From the NCBI RefSeq assembly GCF_027921745.1, contig NC_079238.1, positions 2,666,001-2,730,000 on the forward strand: a stretch of DNA of 64,000 nt, written 5' to 3'. A program made the translations under genes and the position numbers. Within the stretch, counting starts at the first letter, position 1, and every line of letters starts with the position of its first letter. The DNA comes from Schizosaccharomyces osmophilus (lineage: Eukaryota; Ascomycota; Schizosaccharomycetes; Schizosaccharomycetales; Schizosaccharomycetaceae). Below are positions 63,336-64,000 of the stretch, in pieces. The notes under the pieces were generated by a model, which searched no databases, was not told the origin of the DNA, and saw only the letters and a list, made by a program, of their open reading frames with translations.

Positions 63336-64000
63336 ATGAGTCTTCAAAATTATAAGGTTGCTGATATTTCTCTCGCTGCCTTTGGCCGCAAGGAACTTGA
63401 AATTGCTGAAAATGAGATGCCTGGTTTGATGGCTATTCGCGAAAAGGACGCTCAATCCCAGCCTTTGAAGGGAGCGAGAATTGCTGGATGTCTTCACATG
63501 ACTATCCAAACTGCCGTCCTTATTGAGACTTTGGTTGCTTTGGGCGCTGAAGTTACCTGGTCTTCTTGTAACATTTATTCTACTCAAGATCACGCCGCTG
63601 CTGCCATTGCTGCTACTGGTGTCCCCGTCTTTGCTTGGAAAGGTGAAACTGAAGAGGAATACATTTGGTGTATTGAACAACAATTAAAGTCTTTCCCCAG
63701 TGGACAACCTTTGAACATGATTTTGGATGATGGTGGTGACTTGACTGCTCTTGTTCATGAGCGTCATCCTGAACTTCTTGTTAATATTCGCGGTATTTCT
63801 GAGGAAACTACTACTGGTGTTCACCACTTGTACCAGATGTTCCACGAGAACAAACTTAAGGTTCCTGCCATCAATGTCAACGACTCCGTCACTAAGTCTA
63901 AGTTTGATAACCTCTTTGGTTGCAAGGAATCTTTAGTTGATGGTATTAAGCGTGCCACTGATGTAATGATTGCCGGAAAGGTTGGTGTTGTTGCCGGATT
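63336..64000 (+). CDS. sah1: S-adenosylhomocysteinase, N-terminal part
   Basis: Hydrolyses S-adenosylhomocysteine to adenosine and homocysteine, removing the product inhibitor of methyltransferases. The first 221 codons are present before the window ends. Marks are [40 protein letters not shown], the [14 protein letters not shown] motif of the substrate site, [41 protein letters not shown] and the start of the NAD-binding GKVGVVAG. Codon use is biased towards highly expressed forms. The gene continues beyond 64000. Confidence 0.96.
   Translation, partial: MSLQNYKVADISLAAFGRKELEIAENEMPGLMAIREKDAQSQPLKGARIAGCLHMTIQTAVLIETLVALGAEVTWSSCNIYSTQDHAAAAIAATGVPVFAWKGETEEEYIWCIEQQLKSFPSGQPLNMILDDGGDLTALVHERHPELLVNIRGISEETTTGVHHLYQMFHENKLKVPAINVNDSVTKSKFDNLFGCKESLVDGIKRATDVMIAGKVGVVAG

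Noticed and set aside
1-64000. CRISPR arrays, bacterial operons or phage genes
   Set aside because: None expected or seen; gene structure and RNA genes are those of a fission yeast.

Overview
Eukaryotic chromosomal DNA from a fission yeast (genus Schizosaccharomyces). The signs are short introns with GTANGT donors and CTNAN branch points, a near-canonical fission-yeast 5S rRNA sequence (two copies), HomolD/HomolE promoter boxes at rps23, and a gene order (rpn1, mor2, mrpl27, lid2, HID1-family, oxa102, ppb1, spe2, cut14, RING E3, qcr10, rsv1, rhomboid, lcf2, rps23) that I recall as a continuous block of S. pombe chromosome II (SPBP19A11/SPBP4H10). The proteins are clearly fission yeast but differ from the S. 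pombe versions I remember, and wtf-type genes lie beside single 5S genes. Both points suggest the S. octosporus / S. osmophilus / S. cryophilus group rather than S. pombe. That species call is inference.

Layout. 1-44 kb is an ordinary housekeeping region: proteasome, polarity scaffold, chromatin regulator, mitochondrial proteins, calcineurin, polyamine synthesis, condensin, ubiquitin ligase, transcription factor, acyl-CoA ligase and ribosomal protein. Several genes here are spliced and cannot be seen as one open frame. I rebuilt a six-exon HID1-family gene (15839-18162), a three-exon calcineurin (21362-23158), the three-exon C-terminus of Cut14 (24988-28621) and a five-exon qcr10 of 79 codons (31188-31639).

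44-54.5 kb is the accessory segment. It holds a uracil/allantoin-type permease with a cluster of GATA sites upstream, a tRNA-Ser, a 5S rRNA gene, a minus-strand wtf-like membrane gene, an apparently whole five-exon wtf gene (49991-51107), a second 5S gene, a single-exon DLEKG-motif membrane gene (52307-53116) with a perfect palindrome of two meiotic forkhead (FLEX) sites upstream, and an intron-containing tRNA-Leu. wtf genes are known poison-antidote meiotic drivers. The intact copy has the expected architecture: an antidote-specific first exon with a PPxY motif, a near-FLEX site at the end of intron 1, in-frame ATGs behind it, and a glycine-rich repeat exon.

54.5-64 kb returns to core genes: tim50, a possible 50-codon membrane protein, sec31, the meiotic kinase mde3 (with a perfect FLEX site in its promoter) and the start of the S-adenosylhomocysteinase gene. 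In S. pombe I recall these from a different part of chromosome II (SPBC17A3/SPBC8D2), so the wtf/5S/tRNA cluster may sit on a synteny break.
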